In this document: positions 50,951 to 60,346 of the stretch, piece after piece
Position numbering within the stretch: position 1 is the first letter of the stretch
How the letters are laid out: every line of letters starts with the position of its first letter
Assembly (NCBI RefSeq): GCF_038051945.1
Contig: NZ_CP150302.1
Location: forward strand, 1,674,001 to 1,738,000
DNA: 64,000 bases
Reading direction: 5' to 3'
Source: Paenibacillus sp. FSL H3-0469
GTDB taxonomy: Bacteria > Bacillota > Bacilli > Paenibacillales > Paenibacillaceae
The notes under the pieces: model-generated
What the model saw: only the letters and a program-made list of their open reading frames with translations
What the model was told of the DNA's origin: nothing
Databases searched by the model: none
Program-made: the position numbers and the translations under genes

Positions 50951-51991
50951 TCAGGAATGCCACTGCTCCCAGGTCTCCTGGGAAATAGCCTCCATCTCCG
51001 TCTTGCGGTCACGGCCCATCAGAGCTTCCACGGCATTACGCGGTGTTCTGCCCTTGAACAGCACATGATAAATCTGATCGGTAATCGGCATCTGTACGCC
51101 CAGCTTCAGCGAGATTGCATAAGCCACCTCCGTCGTCCGGATGCCTTCGACAACCATCCCCATCGAGTCCAGCACATCATTCAGCGGCTGGCCCTGGCCC
51201 AGCATAGAGCCCGCACGCCAGTTCCGGCTGTGCTGGCTCGTTGCTGTTACGACCAGGTCACCGAGTCCGGCAAGGCCGGAGAAGGTTAAGGGATTCGCTC
51301 CCATCTCCACACCGACCCGGGAGATCTCAGCCAGGCCGCGGGTAAGCAGCGCCGCCTTCGCGTTGTCCCCGAAGCCCAGCCCGTCGGACAGCCCTGCACC
51401 CAGCGCGATAATATTCTTCAGTGCACCAGCCAGCTCTACTCCCAGCTGATCCCTGTTGGTATACACACGGAAGTCATTGTTAATGAACAGCCCCTGTGCC
51501 GCCTTGGCACGGCCCTCATCCGGCGAAGCCACTACAACCGTGGTCGGACAGAGCCGCACCACTTCTTCCGCATGGCTCGGCCCGGAGAGCACAACAATGT
51601 CACCTTCGCCGCAGCCCAGCTCTTCCGAGATCACTGTGGACATCCGCTTCATGGTCTCGGTCTCGAAGCCCTTCGTGGCGTGAATGCAGAGCATATCGTC
51701 CTTCCAGAACGGCTTAAGGCTATGCGCCACCTGACGCATTCCGGAAGAAGGCGCGACAATGACTACCGCCTTTGAACCGGAGACAGCAGTCTCCATGTCC
51801 TTGGTGGCAATAATATTCCCGGGGAGCTTGATTCCCGGCAGGAAATGATGATTCGTATGTGTCTCGTTAATCTCGGCAGCCTGCTCAGGCTTTCGCGTCC
51901 ACAGATAAACCTCCGAGTGGTTAGCCGCCAGCACAGTAGCCAGCGCAGTTCCCCAACTGCCCGCGACCAGCACGGTTACTTTATCAGACAA
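50951..51991 (-). CDS. gpsA: Glycerol-3-phosphate dehydrogenase [NAD(P)+]
   Basis: A 346-aa enzyme that reduces DHAP to sn-glycerol-3-phosphate for phospholipids. VAGSWGTALATVLA binds the coenzyme, LSGPSHAEEV, the catalytic lysine in LAGALKNIIALGAG and GLAGLGDLVVTATSQHSRN are present. It overlaps plsY by 8 bp, joining the supply of glycerol-3-phosphate to its acylation. Confidence 0.97.
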   Translation of the reverse strand: MSDKVTVLVAGSWGTALATVLAANHSEVYLWTRKPEQAAEINETHTNHHFLPGIKLPGNIIATKDMETAVSGSKAVVIVAPSSGMRQVAHSLKPFWKDDMLCIHATKGFETETMKRMSTVISEELGCGEGDIVVLSGPSHAEEVVRLCPTTVVVASPDEGRAKAAQGLFINNDFRVYTNRDQLGVELAGALKNIIALGAGLSDGLGFGDNAKAALLTRGLAEISRVGVEMGANPLTFSGLAGLGDLVVTATSQHSRNWRAGSMLGQGQPLNDVLDSMGMVVEGIRTTEVAYAISLKLGVQMPITDQIYHVLFKGRTPRNAVEALMGRDRKTEMEAISQETWEQWHS

Positions 51992-52601
51992 CGCGATTCC
52001 CCTCCTTGGCTTTGGAGCCTATTTTGTTCTCACGGCCCTGCGAGATCTTCACGATATTGCTGCGGTGACGCCAGAAGGCGAACACCACGATGATCAGACT
52101 TCCCCATAGCTCCGGGGTTGTACGCTCGGTGAACAGCAGACACACCGGTGTAAGAGCCACAAAAATCAGCGAGCCCAGTGAGACGTATCGTGTAAGTACA
52201 ATAGCGAGAATAGCAATCACACCGGCAATCAGCGCAGGCCAGAATACCAGCGTAGCCATCACGCCAATCGTTGTTGCAATCCCTTTTCCTCCGCGAAAGT
52301 GAAAATAGACCGGCCAGTTATGTCCGATGATGGCAGCGAGACCGCAGACCACTGCGACCCAGCTTCCCCATCCGCCGGCCCATGTGCCAAGCCAAACTGC
52401 GGCAATTCCCTTCAGTACGTCCAGAAACAGCACCAGTATGGCCGGTCCCTTCCCCATCACACGCAGCGTATTGGTCGCTCCCGCATTGCCGCTTCCATAT
52501 TGGCGGATATCAATGCCCTTAAGCAGCCGGGCGAGCAATACACTGAAGCTGACGGAGCCAAGCAGATAGCTTATAACGATTACCAGAAGTTCAAACGCCA
52601 C
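51984..52601 (-). CDS. plsY: Glycerol-3-phosphate acyltransferase
   Basis: A 205-aa membrane enzyme using acyl-phosphate to make lysophosphatidate. YLLGSVSFSVLLARLL, GSGNAGATNTLRVMG and HFRGGKGIATTIG are the family motifs, and about five hydrophobic segments are present. It is cotranscribed with gpsA and der. Confidence 0.96.
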   Translation of the reverse strand: MAFELLVIVISYLLGSVSFSVLLARLLKGIDIRQYGSGNAGATNTLRVMGKGPAILVLFLDVLKGIAAVWLGTWAGGWGSWVAVVCGLAAIIGHNWPVYFHFRGGKGIATTIGVMATLVFWPALIAGVIAILAIVLTRYVSLGSLIFVALTPVCLLFTERTTPELWGSLIIVVFAFWRHRSNIVKISQGRENKIGSKAKEGNRVV

Positions 52602-52613
52602 TACTCTTCTCCC

Positions 52614-53939
52614 CTAACCTTCGTTCTCGGATTTGCGCCGTGTAAAGAGGCGGATCGGTGTACCCTCGAAATTGAATGCTGCGCGGATCTTGTTCTCCAG
52701 ATAACGCTCATAGGAGAAGTGCATCAGCGAAGGATCATTGACGAATACCACGATGGTGGGCGGCTTTACAGCAACCTGAGTTACATAGTTAATGCGCAGA
52801 CGGCGGCCTTTGTCCGTAGGCGGAGGATTGATCGCCACGGCATCCGACACCACATCATTCACCAGATGGGTAGTAATCCGCAGGGCGTGCTGTTGGGCCA
52901 CATGCTGTACGACAGGCAGCAGCTTCTGCAGACGCTGTTTGGTAAGCGCAGACAGGAATACCACCGGAGCATAGCTCATGAACAGGAAGTGATCGCGGAT
53001 GGTGCGTTCGAAATTCTGCATCGTCTTGTCGTCTTTCTCAATGGCATCCCATTTGTTAACGACAAAGACGGAAGCCTTACCTGCATCATGGGCATACCCG
53101 GCAATGTGCTTGTCCTGGTCGATGATGCCTTCTTCACCGTTGATTACAACGAGTACAACATCAGCGCGCTCAATCGCCTTCATCGCTCTCATGACACTGT
53201 ATTTCTCCGTGTTCTCATAGACCTTGCCGCGTTTGCGCATGCCCGCTGTATCGATCAGCACATAACGCTGGCCATCCCGTTCGAACGGCGTATCAATCGC
53301 ATCGCGTGTAGTCCCTGCAACATCACTGACAATAACGCGTTCTTCACCCAGAATCGCATTAACCAGTGAAGATTTACCCACATTCGGACGTCCGATCAAG
53401 GCCACACGGATGACATCTTCATCATATTCCTCATCTACCTTATCGGGCAGGCGTTCGACAACCGCATCCAGCAGATCGCCGATGCCGGTTCCATGGCTTC
53501 CTGAAATGCCGATCGGATCACCAATTCCAAGGGTGTAAAATTCATAAATATCTTCGGTGCGCTTCATGTTATCGACTTTATTGATAGCCAGAACGATCGG
53601 CTTGCCGGAACGGAACAGAATCTGCGCCACTTCCTCATCCGAACTCGTGAGTCCGCTCTTCGCCTCGCACATGAAGACGATCACATCTGCTTCCTCAATC
53701 GCCAGCTCCGCCTGAACGCGGATGGATTTCAGAATAGCGTCTTCTCCGTCAATCTCAATCCCGCCAGTATCAATGACACTGAAGGATTTGCCGTTCCAGT
53801 CGGAGACTCCATATATCCGGTCACGTGTAATCCCCGGTTTATCTTCTACGATGGCCAGTCTATCGCCAATCAGCCGGTTAAAGATCGTCGACTTTCCGAC
53901 GTTAGGCCTGCCGACAATGGCCACTACGGGTCTTGCCAT
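52614..53939 (-). CDS. der: Ribosome-assembly GTPase Der (EngA)
   Basis: A 441-aa protein with two G domains. GRPNVGKST near residue 8 and GRPNVGKSS near residue 183 are the two P loops; DTGG and DTAGMR, NKVD and NKWD complete the sets, and a KH-like domain lies at the C-terminus. It acts in 50S assembly. The ATG at 53939 has GGAGG seven bases upstream. Confidence 0.97.
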   Translation of the reverse strand: MARPVVAIVGRPNVGKSTIFNRLIGDRLAIVEDKPGITRDRIYGVSDWNGKSFSVIDTGGIEIDGEDAILKSIRVQAELAIEEADVIVFMCEAKSGLTSSDEEVAQILFRSGKPIVLAINKVDNMKRTEDIYEFYTLGIGDPIGISGSHGTGIGDLLDAVVERLPDKVDEEYDEDVIRVALIGRPNVGKSSLVNAILGEERVIVSDVAGTTRDAIDTPFERDGQRYVLIDTAGMRKRGKVYENTEKYSVMRAMKAIERADVVLVVINGEEGIIDQDKHIAGYAHDAGKASVFVVNKWDAIEKDDKTMQNFERTIRDHFLFMSYAPVVFLSALTKQRLQKLLPVVQHVAQQHALRITTHLVNDVVSDAVAINPPPTDKGRRLRINYVTQVAVKPPTIVVFVNDPSLMHFSYERYLENKIRAAFNFEGTPIRLFTRRKSENEG

Positions 53940-54004
53940 ATTCATTCCTCCTGTCTTCCTTACGTTACTCATCATAGCAAAAAACCTTACAATTGGCTAA
54001 CCGT

Positions 54005-54047
54005 GAAAAGACAATCGGCGAACCCTCTGATCGAGGGCTCGCCGATT
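54005..54047 (-). terminator. Terminator of the rpsA-like gene
   Basis: AATCGGCGA-A-CCCTC (54013-54026) pairs with GAGGG-C-TCGCCGATT (54033-54047), followed on the minus strand by GTCTTTTC. Confidence 0.85.
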
Positions 54048-54079
54048 ACTTTACCCGTTATGATGAGATAACAAAGGGA

Positions 54080-55408
54080 TTAGTTGTTACCCTTGAATTT
54101 GTCCAGCTTGTCGCCGAAACGTTCAGCCAGTGTGAAGCTGAGGCCTTCGTTGCTGAGCGATACGTTAGGATTGTTCAGCACTTCTTTAGGCGCTCTGTCT
54201 CTGCTGTTGCTGCGTTCTGGTCTGGCCGAAGGAGCCGGAGCTTCTTCAGTTTCCTTGATGCTCAGGCTGACGCGCTTCTCGGATGGGTTGAAGTCAAGTA
54301 CTTTCACTTGTACTTCCTGTCCTTCCTTGAGCACTTCGTGCGGAGTACCAATGTGCTTGTGAGAGATCTGGGAGATATGCACAAGGCCTTCAACGCCTGG
54401 CAGCAGTTCAACGAATGCGCCGAAGTTTACAAGGCGTTTAACTTCGCCTGTAACTACATCGCCGATGTTGATCTGACCAGCTGCGGAATCCCAAGGACCC
54501 GGAGCAGCTGCTTTGATGCTGAGGCTGATTTTGCCCTTTTCAGGATCAACCTTAAGTACTTTAACACGAACCTTGTCGCCTTCGGATACTACATCGGATG
54601 GCTTCTCTACATGGTTCCAAGCGATCTCGGATACGTGAACCAGTCCGTCTACGCCGCCAACATCGACGAATGCGCCGAATTGAGTCAGGCGTTGAACCGT
54701 ACCTTCGATGATTTGGCCTTCGGACAGCTCAGCCATAATCTTCTGCTTGTTCGCTTCGAATTCTTCCTCCAGAACTTCTTTGGCGGAGAGAATTACCTTG
54801 CTGTTCTCACGGTCAAGTTCTTTCACTTTGACACGCAGTGTGCGGCCCTTGTAGTCGCTGAAATCTTCAACGAAGTGACGCTCAACCATGGAAGCCGGGA
54901 TGAAGCCGCGTGCGCCAACGTCAGCCACAAGGCCGCCTTTGACAACATCAGCTACAGTAACTTCGAAGGATTCCTGGGAAGCGAAATACTTCTCCAGATC
55001 TTCCCATGATTTCTCACTGTCGATGGCACGCTTGGACAGCACCAGGCTCTCCTTGTTGTCGTTGATGCTGACAACCTTGCATTCCACTTCCTGGCCAACT
55101 TCTACCGCTGCTGCAGCATTGTCCAGCTGAACGGAAGACAATTCGCGAATAGGAATAACGCCGTCGTATTTATATCCAATGCTTACATAAGCTTGGTTAT
55201 CTTCGATTTTGACGATTGTTCCTTTCACGGTATCGCCTTTTTTCAGAGAAATGATTTCCAGACCTTCCTGGCTTGTCACTTCTTCTTCATTGCTGGCAAC
55301 AACTTCTGCAGATTCCGTTACAGCGGATTCTACAGCTTCTGTCCCTTCTACGGTCTCGTTATTCTCAACGTTATCCGCAGCTTCTTGATTCTTGATTTCT
55401 TCAGACAT
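54080..55408 (-). CDS. rpsA: Ribosomal protein S1-like protein
   Basis: A 442-aa protein with four S1 OB-fold repeats at about residues 54-125, 138-205, 223-293 and 308-380 (GTIVKIEDNQAYVSIGYKYDG, GFIPASMVERHFV, GAFVDVGGVDGLVHVSEI, GAFVELLPGVEGLVHISQI). The first 50 residues are acidic and the tail is Arg- and Ser-rich. It corresponds to B. subtilis ypfD, which has four domains instead of the six of E. coli S1 and is probably not a core ribosomal protein. Confidence 0.93.
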   Translation of the reverse strand: MSEEIKNQEAADNVENNETVEGTEAVESAVTESAEVVASNEEEVTSQEGLEIISLKKGDTVKGTIVKIEDNQAYVSIGYKYDGVIPIRELSSVQLDNAAAAVEVGQEVECKVVSINDNKESLVLSKRAIDSEKSWEDLEKYFASQESFEVTVADVVKGGLVADVGARGFIPASMVERHFVEDFSDYKGRTLRVKVKELDRENSKVILSAKEVLEEEFEANKQKIMAELSEGQIIEGTVQRLTQFGAFVDVGGVDGLVHVSEIAWNHVEKPSDVVSEGDKVRVKVLKVDPEKGKISLSIKAAAPGPWDSAAGQINIGDVVTGEVKRLVNFGAFVELLPGVEGLVHISQISHKHIGTPHEVLKEGQEVQVKVLDFNPSEKRVSLSIKETEEAPAPSARPERSNSRDRAPKEVLNNPNVSLSNEGLSFTLAERFGDKLDKFKGNN

Positions 55409-55507
55409 GTGATTACCCTCCTCGATTCAAAACCCCATTTATTTAAACCCGCGTAGAGCAGAGTTCAAAACAATCATTGCTTCGTTAAACCATTTCACTT
55501 TGTTGAT

Positions 55508-55536
55508 TAGTATGTTCCAAAAAATAGCGGTTATGC
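55508..55536 (-). promoter_or_regulatory. Sigma-G-like promoter candidate upstream of the rpsA-like gene
   Basis: GCATA (55536-55532), 17 bases, CATACTA (55514-55508) on the minus strand matches the general pattern of forespore promoters. The region 55409-55583 is AT-rich, so a chance match is possible. Confidence 0.3.
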
Positions 55537-55583
55537 TGTAATTTATAAGCTATTCACGGAAGCAGGAGATTTGGCTCCCGGAC

Positions 55584-56171
55584 TTACCGCGAACTGGGCT
55601 TACCGGTACTGATCATTTCATGGATGCGTCCCATAATAACATCGGTTACAGCTTCCAGAGAATCACTTCCCGCACCTTCAAATGCGCTGAGATCAATGGG
55701 TGCCCCATATACAACAGTCATCCGGCGGAACGGCTTGTAGGACCCGATAATAGCTGCCGGTACAACGGCTGCGCCGCTGCGGAGCGCGAAGCTTGCCGCA
55801 CCCTTCTTGGCTGAACCGGAATCGGAGTTCCGCGTTCCTTCCGGGAAGATGCCCATCACATGTCCGCTGCGAAGCGTATTGAGGGACGTCTTAATGGATT
55901 CTTTGCTTACGCCGCCACGTTTGACAGGAAAAGCGCCCAATTGCTTAATGAGCCAGCCCAGCACCGGAACATTAAATAATTCCGCCTTGGCCATATATCT
56001 TACTTGTCGCTTCAGCTTAATGCCGATCGTCATGGGATCAAGCAGGCTGATGTGGTTCGCGCAGAGCAGGACTCCACCCTCCTTCGGCACATTCTCTCTT
56101 CCCACAATCTTAAGCGGGAACAGTATGGCATAAATCATACGAAGCAAGGCCACGCAAATTGCATAAATCAT
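55584..56171 (-). CDS. plsC: 1-acyl-sn-glycerol-3-phosphate acyltransferase
   Basis: A 195-aa membrane-associated acyltransferase. The catalytic HX4D motif is NHISLLDP (about residue 38) and FPEGTRNSDSGS binds the phosphate. It makes phosphatidate from lysophosphatidate, the step after PlsY. The start overlaps the end of cmk by 4 bp. B. subtilis has the same cmk-plsC-ypfD order. Confidence 0.93.
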   Translation of the reverse strand: MIYAICVALLRMIYAILFPLKIVGRENVPKEGGVLLCANHISLLDPMTIGIKLKRQVRYMAKAELFNVPVLGWLIKQLGAFPVKRGGVSKESIKTSLNTLRSGHVMGIFPEGTRNSDSGSAKKGAASFALRSGAAVVPAAIIGSYKPFRRMTVVYGAPIDLSAFEGAGSDSLEAVTDVIMGRIHEMISTGKPSSR

Positions 56172-56878
56172 AGATGATTTCTCTCCCCGTCAACATAGGT
56201 TCTGCAGTGGGAGACGATGGCTTCCACGGCCTGAAGGATATCCATATCCGTTGTATCGAGAAGTATAGCATCCTCGGCACGGCGCAGCGGTGAAATCTCC
56301 CGGCCTTCATCAAGCCGGTCCCGCGCTGCAATATCATGTTCAAGCTGCTGGAGAGTCACTGTTTCCGTATCCTTCAGTTCCTTGTAACGACGGAGAGCAC
56401 GCTCCTCCACACTTGCCGTCATGAAAATCTTCACTTCGGCATCCGGCAGTACGGTTGTACCGATATCCCGGCCATCCATTACAACCCCCTTGCGGAGCGC
56501 CATCTGACGCTGCAAGTGACTGAGTCTGGATCTTACACCCTCAATCTTCGAATACTGCGACACCTGGCCGCTGACCTGAAGACTGCGGATATGCGGGGTC
56601 ATGTCTTCCCCATTAATCAGCACTTTCTGCACATCTTTCTCCGGCAGAAGCTCAATCGCCATATTCTGGACCTTCCGGTCCACCAGCTCATGATTCTCTG
56701 CAGCTATGCCTTCACGAAGCATATACCAGGTGATTGCCCGGTACATGGCACCCGTGTCCACATAAATGTAAGACAGCTCCCGTGCTACCAATCGGGCTAC
56801 AGTGCTCTTGCCTGCCCCGGCAGGTCCGTCGATGGCGACGTTAATTCGGTCGTTAGTATGTGTATCCTGCCTGTCCAA
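56168..56878 (-). CDS. cmk: Cytidylate kinase
   Basis: A 236-aa kinase for CMP and dCMP. The P loop is IDGPAGAGKSTVAR near residue 13, the lid arginines lie in RSRLSHLQRQMALRKG and MDGRDIGTTVLPDAEVKIFMTA completes the core. The start is TTG 56878 with GGAGG nine bases upstream; an ATG between them is in another frame. Confidence 0.95.
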   Translation of the reverse strand: MDRQDTHTNDRINVAIDGPAGAGKSTVARLVARELSYIYVDTGAMYRAITWYMLREGIAAENHELVDRKVQNMAIELLPEKDVQKVLINGEDMTPHIRSLQVSGQVSQYSKIEGVRSRLSHLQRQMALRKGVVMDGRDIGTTVLPDAEVKIFMTASVEERALRRYKELKDTETVTLQQLEHDIAARDRLDEGREISPLRRAEDAILLDTTDMDILQAVEAIVSHCRTYVDGERNHL

Positions 56879-56958
56879 CGGGGCATTCCTCCTCAAACAC
56901 TCTTCCGCAGAAATACGCCTATCGACATATCTCTCTAGGAACTTGCTGATATTCTCAA

Positions 56959-56980
56959 GAAAAAAGCAGGCATTGCCTGC
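56959..56980 (-). terminator. Terminator of the ypfA gene
   Basis: GCAGGCA and TGCCTGC, very tight loop, followed on the minus strand by six T. It lies about 110 bp after the ypfA stop and 80 bp before the cmk start. Confidence 0.85.
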
Positions 56981-57088
56981 GACTTATAAAATTATACCAC
57001 AGTTTGAACCCCAGTGCAAAATGACATTGAGGTTTTTTAGGGAGAAAAAAGCTGATTTAGGGCCCGTTTGAAGATTCCTGACAGGGAA

Positions 57089-57751
57089 TCAGCGGTTGCG
57101 GAAATCGAATTGGCGTTCAAAGCAGTACCGGATAATTTTTTGCCGCTCCGTATCGGAAATGGCCGAGAATTTAACCATGACCAGATTCCGCCCGGTCTCC
57201 AGCGGTTTGATCCGTACAATCTCACCTTCGAAATTAACATGCTCAGTGCTTCCGTTCCGGTAGGAGACGAGCAGCCAGCAGGACAGCTTGTCTGCCACCC
57301 CTAATGTAATCTTGGCATCGCTTAAGAATGACGTTCCGCCGCCGCCGATATCCTCGGTGCGCACCAGAAACCGGCTGCCCAGAGCATCCTTAACGGCAAG
57401 CTCCAGCTCGGCATTGACGCGGAAGAAGCTGCGGCGCTGAATTTTGAAGATGGATTCTGCCTCGGGCTTGCGCAGCCGGACCATCCGGATGACATCTTCC
57501 TTGAATCCGAGCACATGAGTATTGAAGTAATTCTTGATGCCGCCCTCTGTGAGAAAATAGACCGACAGCTCGTCACCGACGAACAGCTTTTTAAGCCGGC
57601 CGTTGCTCTCCTGCATGGGAATTTCTATCAGGATGCTCTCGTCCTCCATATCAGCAATCCTTGCCCGGTACTGGATCTCAGACTCTGCCGCATCGCTGGA
57701 TGCGACCTGGAGGAATAGATATTCATTGATTTTGGGATACAAACCTGTCAC
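57089..57751 (-). CDS. ypfA: PilZ-domain flagellar-brake-like protein YpfA
   Basis: A 220-aa protein with a YcgR-N type domain at residues 1-90 and a PilZ domain behind. The c-di-GMP signature is RRSFFR at 106-111 followed by DIGGGG at 134-139; the serine of the usual DxSxxG is a glycine here. In B. subtilis YpfA (MotI) brakes the flagellar motor on binding c-di-GMP. The start is GTG 57751 with a weak ribosome site. It lies between ypeB and cmk, as in B. subtilis. Confidence 0.88.
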   Translation of the reverse strand: MTGLYPKINEYLFLQVASSDAAESEIQYRARIADMEDESILIEIPMQESNGRLKKLFVGDELSVYFLTEGGIKNYFNTHVLGFKEDVIRMVRLRKPEAESIFKIQRRSFFRVNAELELAVKDALGSRFLVRTEDIGGGGTSFLSDAKITLGVADKLSCWLLVSYRNGSTEHVNFEGEIVRIKPLETGRNLVMVKFSAISDTERQKIIRYCFERQFDFRNR

Positions 57752-57830
57752 CGCCGCTTGAGTTAGTAATAAATGCTAAACCGATTATAGCACGCCCCTT
57801 CATAGCCGGTCAGAATTATTATTAGGTATA

Positions 57831-57866
57831 AAAAAAAGACGCCCTCCGTTTCCGGAAATGCGTCTT
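57831..57866 (-). terminator. Terminator of ypeB
   Basis: GACGCC...GCGTC with a TTTCC/GGAAA inner stem, followed on the minus strand by seven to eight T. It lies about 40 bp after the ypeB stop. Confidence 0.85.
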
Positions 57867-57903
57867 CTGTATTATAGCGGGTATAGCGGAGCTTAGCCGT
57901 CCT

Positions 57904-59262
57904 CTATCTGTCCTGTGCCCCCGAGGAGGTGCGGATCTGTTCCACCGCTTCCTCATTGCCGTCAGCGGCATTCAGATAAATTCTGAACTGTGAGCCGTTT
58001 ATTTTGCCGCCAAATTCATAGGTCAACAGCTCCACCGCATCCTCATTCTCGATCCAGGCCAGCCGGTTATACAGCTCCTTGAACTCCGGGTTAAGCATCG
58101 CTCTGGCTTCAGCCAGGGACAGCTTCGGCTTAGGCAGCACGCGCTTCTCCTTATGCTCATTCACATAGTCGCTTGCCTGAAACCCTACCGCTTCCCCTGT
58201 ATCCAACCCGACACGAACCGTCATTTTCTCAGGATAGATCAGCACGCCGTCCTGGCTGCTGACGAAGGTCAGATTGCCCAGATTGTCATACCGGTCCGCA
58301 CTGACTGCGGTCATGCCGTGATATCCCTTCTTCTCCAGGAACTTGCCCGCCTTCTCCACAGCTTGCTTCATGGATACTTTGGCCGGTCCAACCTCGCGGT
58401 TGTCATTGTAAGAGATCAGCAGTCCGCCTTCCGCTGTGAAGTCCATCGAAACCGGCTCTTTATGCTCTGCGGAAGTCACAGTAGCTGTATAAGAGGCCCA
58501 CTCGGTTCCCTTCCCGTTCTCCTGAATCTTCACCTGTGCCTTCCCGCCGAGCCCGGCGAACTTCATCGCCTTGCCCTTGATTTGGTCAGCGGTAACCGGC
58601 TTGCCGCCCAGCTTTTTCACCGACCGCTTATCATAGATGCTTGCAACTGAAGGGCCGTAGTCCAGCTCCGGGTATGCCGCTACGCGTTTATCCACGGTTT
58701 TGAACCCGTCGATAATCGTATTGTCTTCAGCCTTCTGCTCTGTAGCCAGTGCAGTCTCTACATCCATCCAGCGCAGCTTTTTGCCGATGACCTTGTCCTG
58801 AACCTTCTGCAGGTCCCTGGAGATTTCAGACGAATTCTGGTAGAGCGTCTTCAGATTCGCCATCTCCCCCTCAGTCAGCGGCTTCTTGGTGAAGTCACGC
58901 ACCGCAGCCTTGTAGGAGAAGTTAGCGATTTTGGAGAGAAACTCCTCTGTCTCACTGAACGGCAGCAGCGTCAGCGGCAGCTGGTTAATCTCGTTCTGCG
59001 CCTCGCTGGTGATCCGCCATACATTGACCAGTCCCTTGCGGTGCATTCCGTTAGAGGTAGTATTCACCGCAAGCGTATTGCCCAGCTCACCATGAAGCCG
59101 CTCCACATGGAAGGAGAGATCATGGAACGCGCGCTGATACTGATTCTCCGCCTTGATCAGAATCGAATTCTTCTCCTGATTCTCCTGATACCCCCAGACG
59201 AGCGCTCCAAGCAGCAAGAGTGCGGTAAGCGGGAACATTATGGCACTTAATCTTTTGTACAT
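57904..59262 (-). CDS. ypeB: Germination protein YpeB
   Basis: A 452-aa protein with an N-terminal membrane anchor (residues 7-25), a helical region to about residue 190 and three PepSY-type domains afterwards (the second around MKFAGLGGKAQVKIQ and the last around AEARAMLNPEF). In B. subtilis YpeB is needed to hold the lytic transglycosylase SleB in the spore, and sleB lies directly upstream. No sleB is present here; the upstream neighbour is a 48-aa protein gene and prsW. Confidence 0.93.
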   Translation of the reverse strand: MYKRLSAIMFPLTALLLLGALVWGYQENQEKNSILIKAENQYQRAFHDLSFHVERLHGELGNTLAVNTTSNGMHRKGLVNVWRITSEAQNEINQLPLTLLPFSETEEFLSKIANFSYKAAVRDFTKKPLTEGEMANLKTLYQNSSEISRDLQKVQDKVIGKKLRWMDVETALATEQKAEDNTIIDGFKTVDKRVAAYPELDYGPSVASIYDKRSVKKLGGKPVTADQIKGKAMKFAGLGGKAQVKIQENGKGTEWASYTATVTSAEHKEPVSMDFTAEGGLLISYNDNREVGPAKVSMKQAVEKAGKFLEKKGYHGMTAVSADRYDNLGNLTFVSSQDGVLIYPEKMTVRVGLDTGEAVGFQASDYVNEHKEKRVLPKPKLSLAEARAMLNPEFKELYNRLAWIENEDAVELLTYEFGGKINGSQFRIYLNAADGNEEAVEQIRTSSGAQDR

Positions 59263-59349
59263 AGGTCCGCATAGCTCCTTTCAGTAGCTTATTGCCGTTA
59301 GTTTGACAATAACTGAGAAGTCTTATGCACTATTTCAAGAATCCGGTCT

Positions 59350-59496
59350 TCAGGCCCGTTCCTCAATCTCAAAGCCGCTTACACAGCTGCACAGACATTG
59401 CTTGAAGCCGGTCTGGACAACCCCTTGCTCCTTGTTCCCTCTTAATATGTAGGTTTCACCGCACTGCTTGCAGACAATCCGAACTTTTACTCGCAA
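59350..59496 (-). CDS. Cysteine-rich (zinc-ribbon-like) small protein, 48 aa
   Basis: A 48-aa frame with a TTG start at 59496 and GAGGTG seven bases upstream. Five cysteines occur in two groups: C-x2-C (VCKQCGET) and CLCSC near residue 34. This pattern suggests a small zinc ribbon or knuckle. I recall similar small proteins in Paenibacillus, but cannot name a family. It lies where sleB is found in other sporeformers, between prsW and ypeB. Confidence 0.6.
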   Translation of the reverse strand: MRVKVRIVCKQCGETYILRGNKEQGVVQTGFKQCLCSCVSGFEIEERA

Positions 59497-59574
59497 AAAA
59501 AGACACCTCTCTCTCCTTTCTGGAATTCCTTGCCTTAAGGAACTGCCCTGTAGGATTAAGTGTGTCCATCTCGA

Positions 59575-60270
59575 TTATAGGTTAACCTCTTCCTCGCGCT
59601 TCAAAAAGCGAAACGGAGAACGGCTGTTGGCCCGCGCTACCTTCCCCATGCCTCTATACCATAAAACCGCCATCAGGGGCACGATAAACCAGATCCAGTA
59701 GTTAGCTGTCGTGGCGATCAGAAAATCATAGATCCCATGCCACAGCCAGGGCAGGAGCAGTGAAATCAGCAGAATCTTCCGGGTCTTAACCCCGCCGGAG
59801 AACTTGGCTCTGCCCATATGGTAGCCCATAATTACGCCGAACATGGCATGTCCGGAGACTGGAAGCAGCGCCCTTAGAATCATGGTGCCGAATGAAGCAT
59901 TGCTGTACCACGCATACATTACATTCTCTATTGTTGCGAAGCCGAGCGAAATCGCTACGGCATATAGTATTCCATCATAGGGCTCGTCAAATTCGGTATG
60001 ATTGTAAATCATATGGTACAGCACAAACCACTTCAGGGCCTCTTCCACCCCGGCTGAGATCAGAAAGGAATCCACATAAGGACCACCGCCCAGCCCCAGC
60101 ACAAGCCCCCTCTGGATAATCATCACCGGCAGCACGATCAACAGGCCAAGCAGGAACACCTTAAGCACCATATGGAGCGGTTCCTGATCATACTTGTCTT
60201 TCAGATAGAAAAAAGTCAGCAGCGCAAGTCCCGGTGCAACTGCTGACGAAATGACCGATAACAAAAGCAC
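59575..60270 (-). CDS. prsW: PrsW-family intramembrane protease
   Basis: A 231-aa membrane protein with about seven hydrophobic segments. The catalytic glutamates are in GVEEALKW near residue 74, with ATIENVMYA, SGHAMFGVIMGYHMG and HGIYDF following. In B. subtilis PrsW starts cleavage of the anti-sigma factor RsiW; an ECF sigma/anti-sigma pair exists 34 kb away in this window but that link is only inference. Confidence 0.93.
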   Translation of the reverse strand: MLLLSVISSAVAPGLALLTFFYLKDKYDQEPLHMVLKVFLLGLLIVLPVMIIQRGLVLGLGGGPYVDSFLISAGVEEALKWFVLYHMIYNHTEFDEPYDGILYAVAISLGFATIENVMYAWYSNASFGTMILRALLPVSGHAMFGVIMGYHMGRAKFSGGVKTRKILLISLLLPWLWHGIYDFLIATTANYWIWFIVPLMAVLWYRGMGKVARANSRSPFRFLKREEEVNL

Positions 60271-60346
60271 CGAATAGCCTCCCTTGCGCTTAAACCTAAT
60301 CCCTGCTGAAGATGTTATGGAAGGAACCGTACCTTACCATACTCTC

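Noticed and set aside
52299..53369. 356-codon plus-strand frame opposite plsY and der
   Set aside because: Antisense to well-conserved genes with no start signal.
53993..55009. 338-codon plus-strand frame opposite the rpsA-like gene
   Set aside because: Antisense shadow of a clear S1-repeat protein; amino-acid composition (Phe, Cys, Asn rich) is unlike a real protein.
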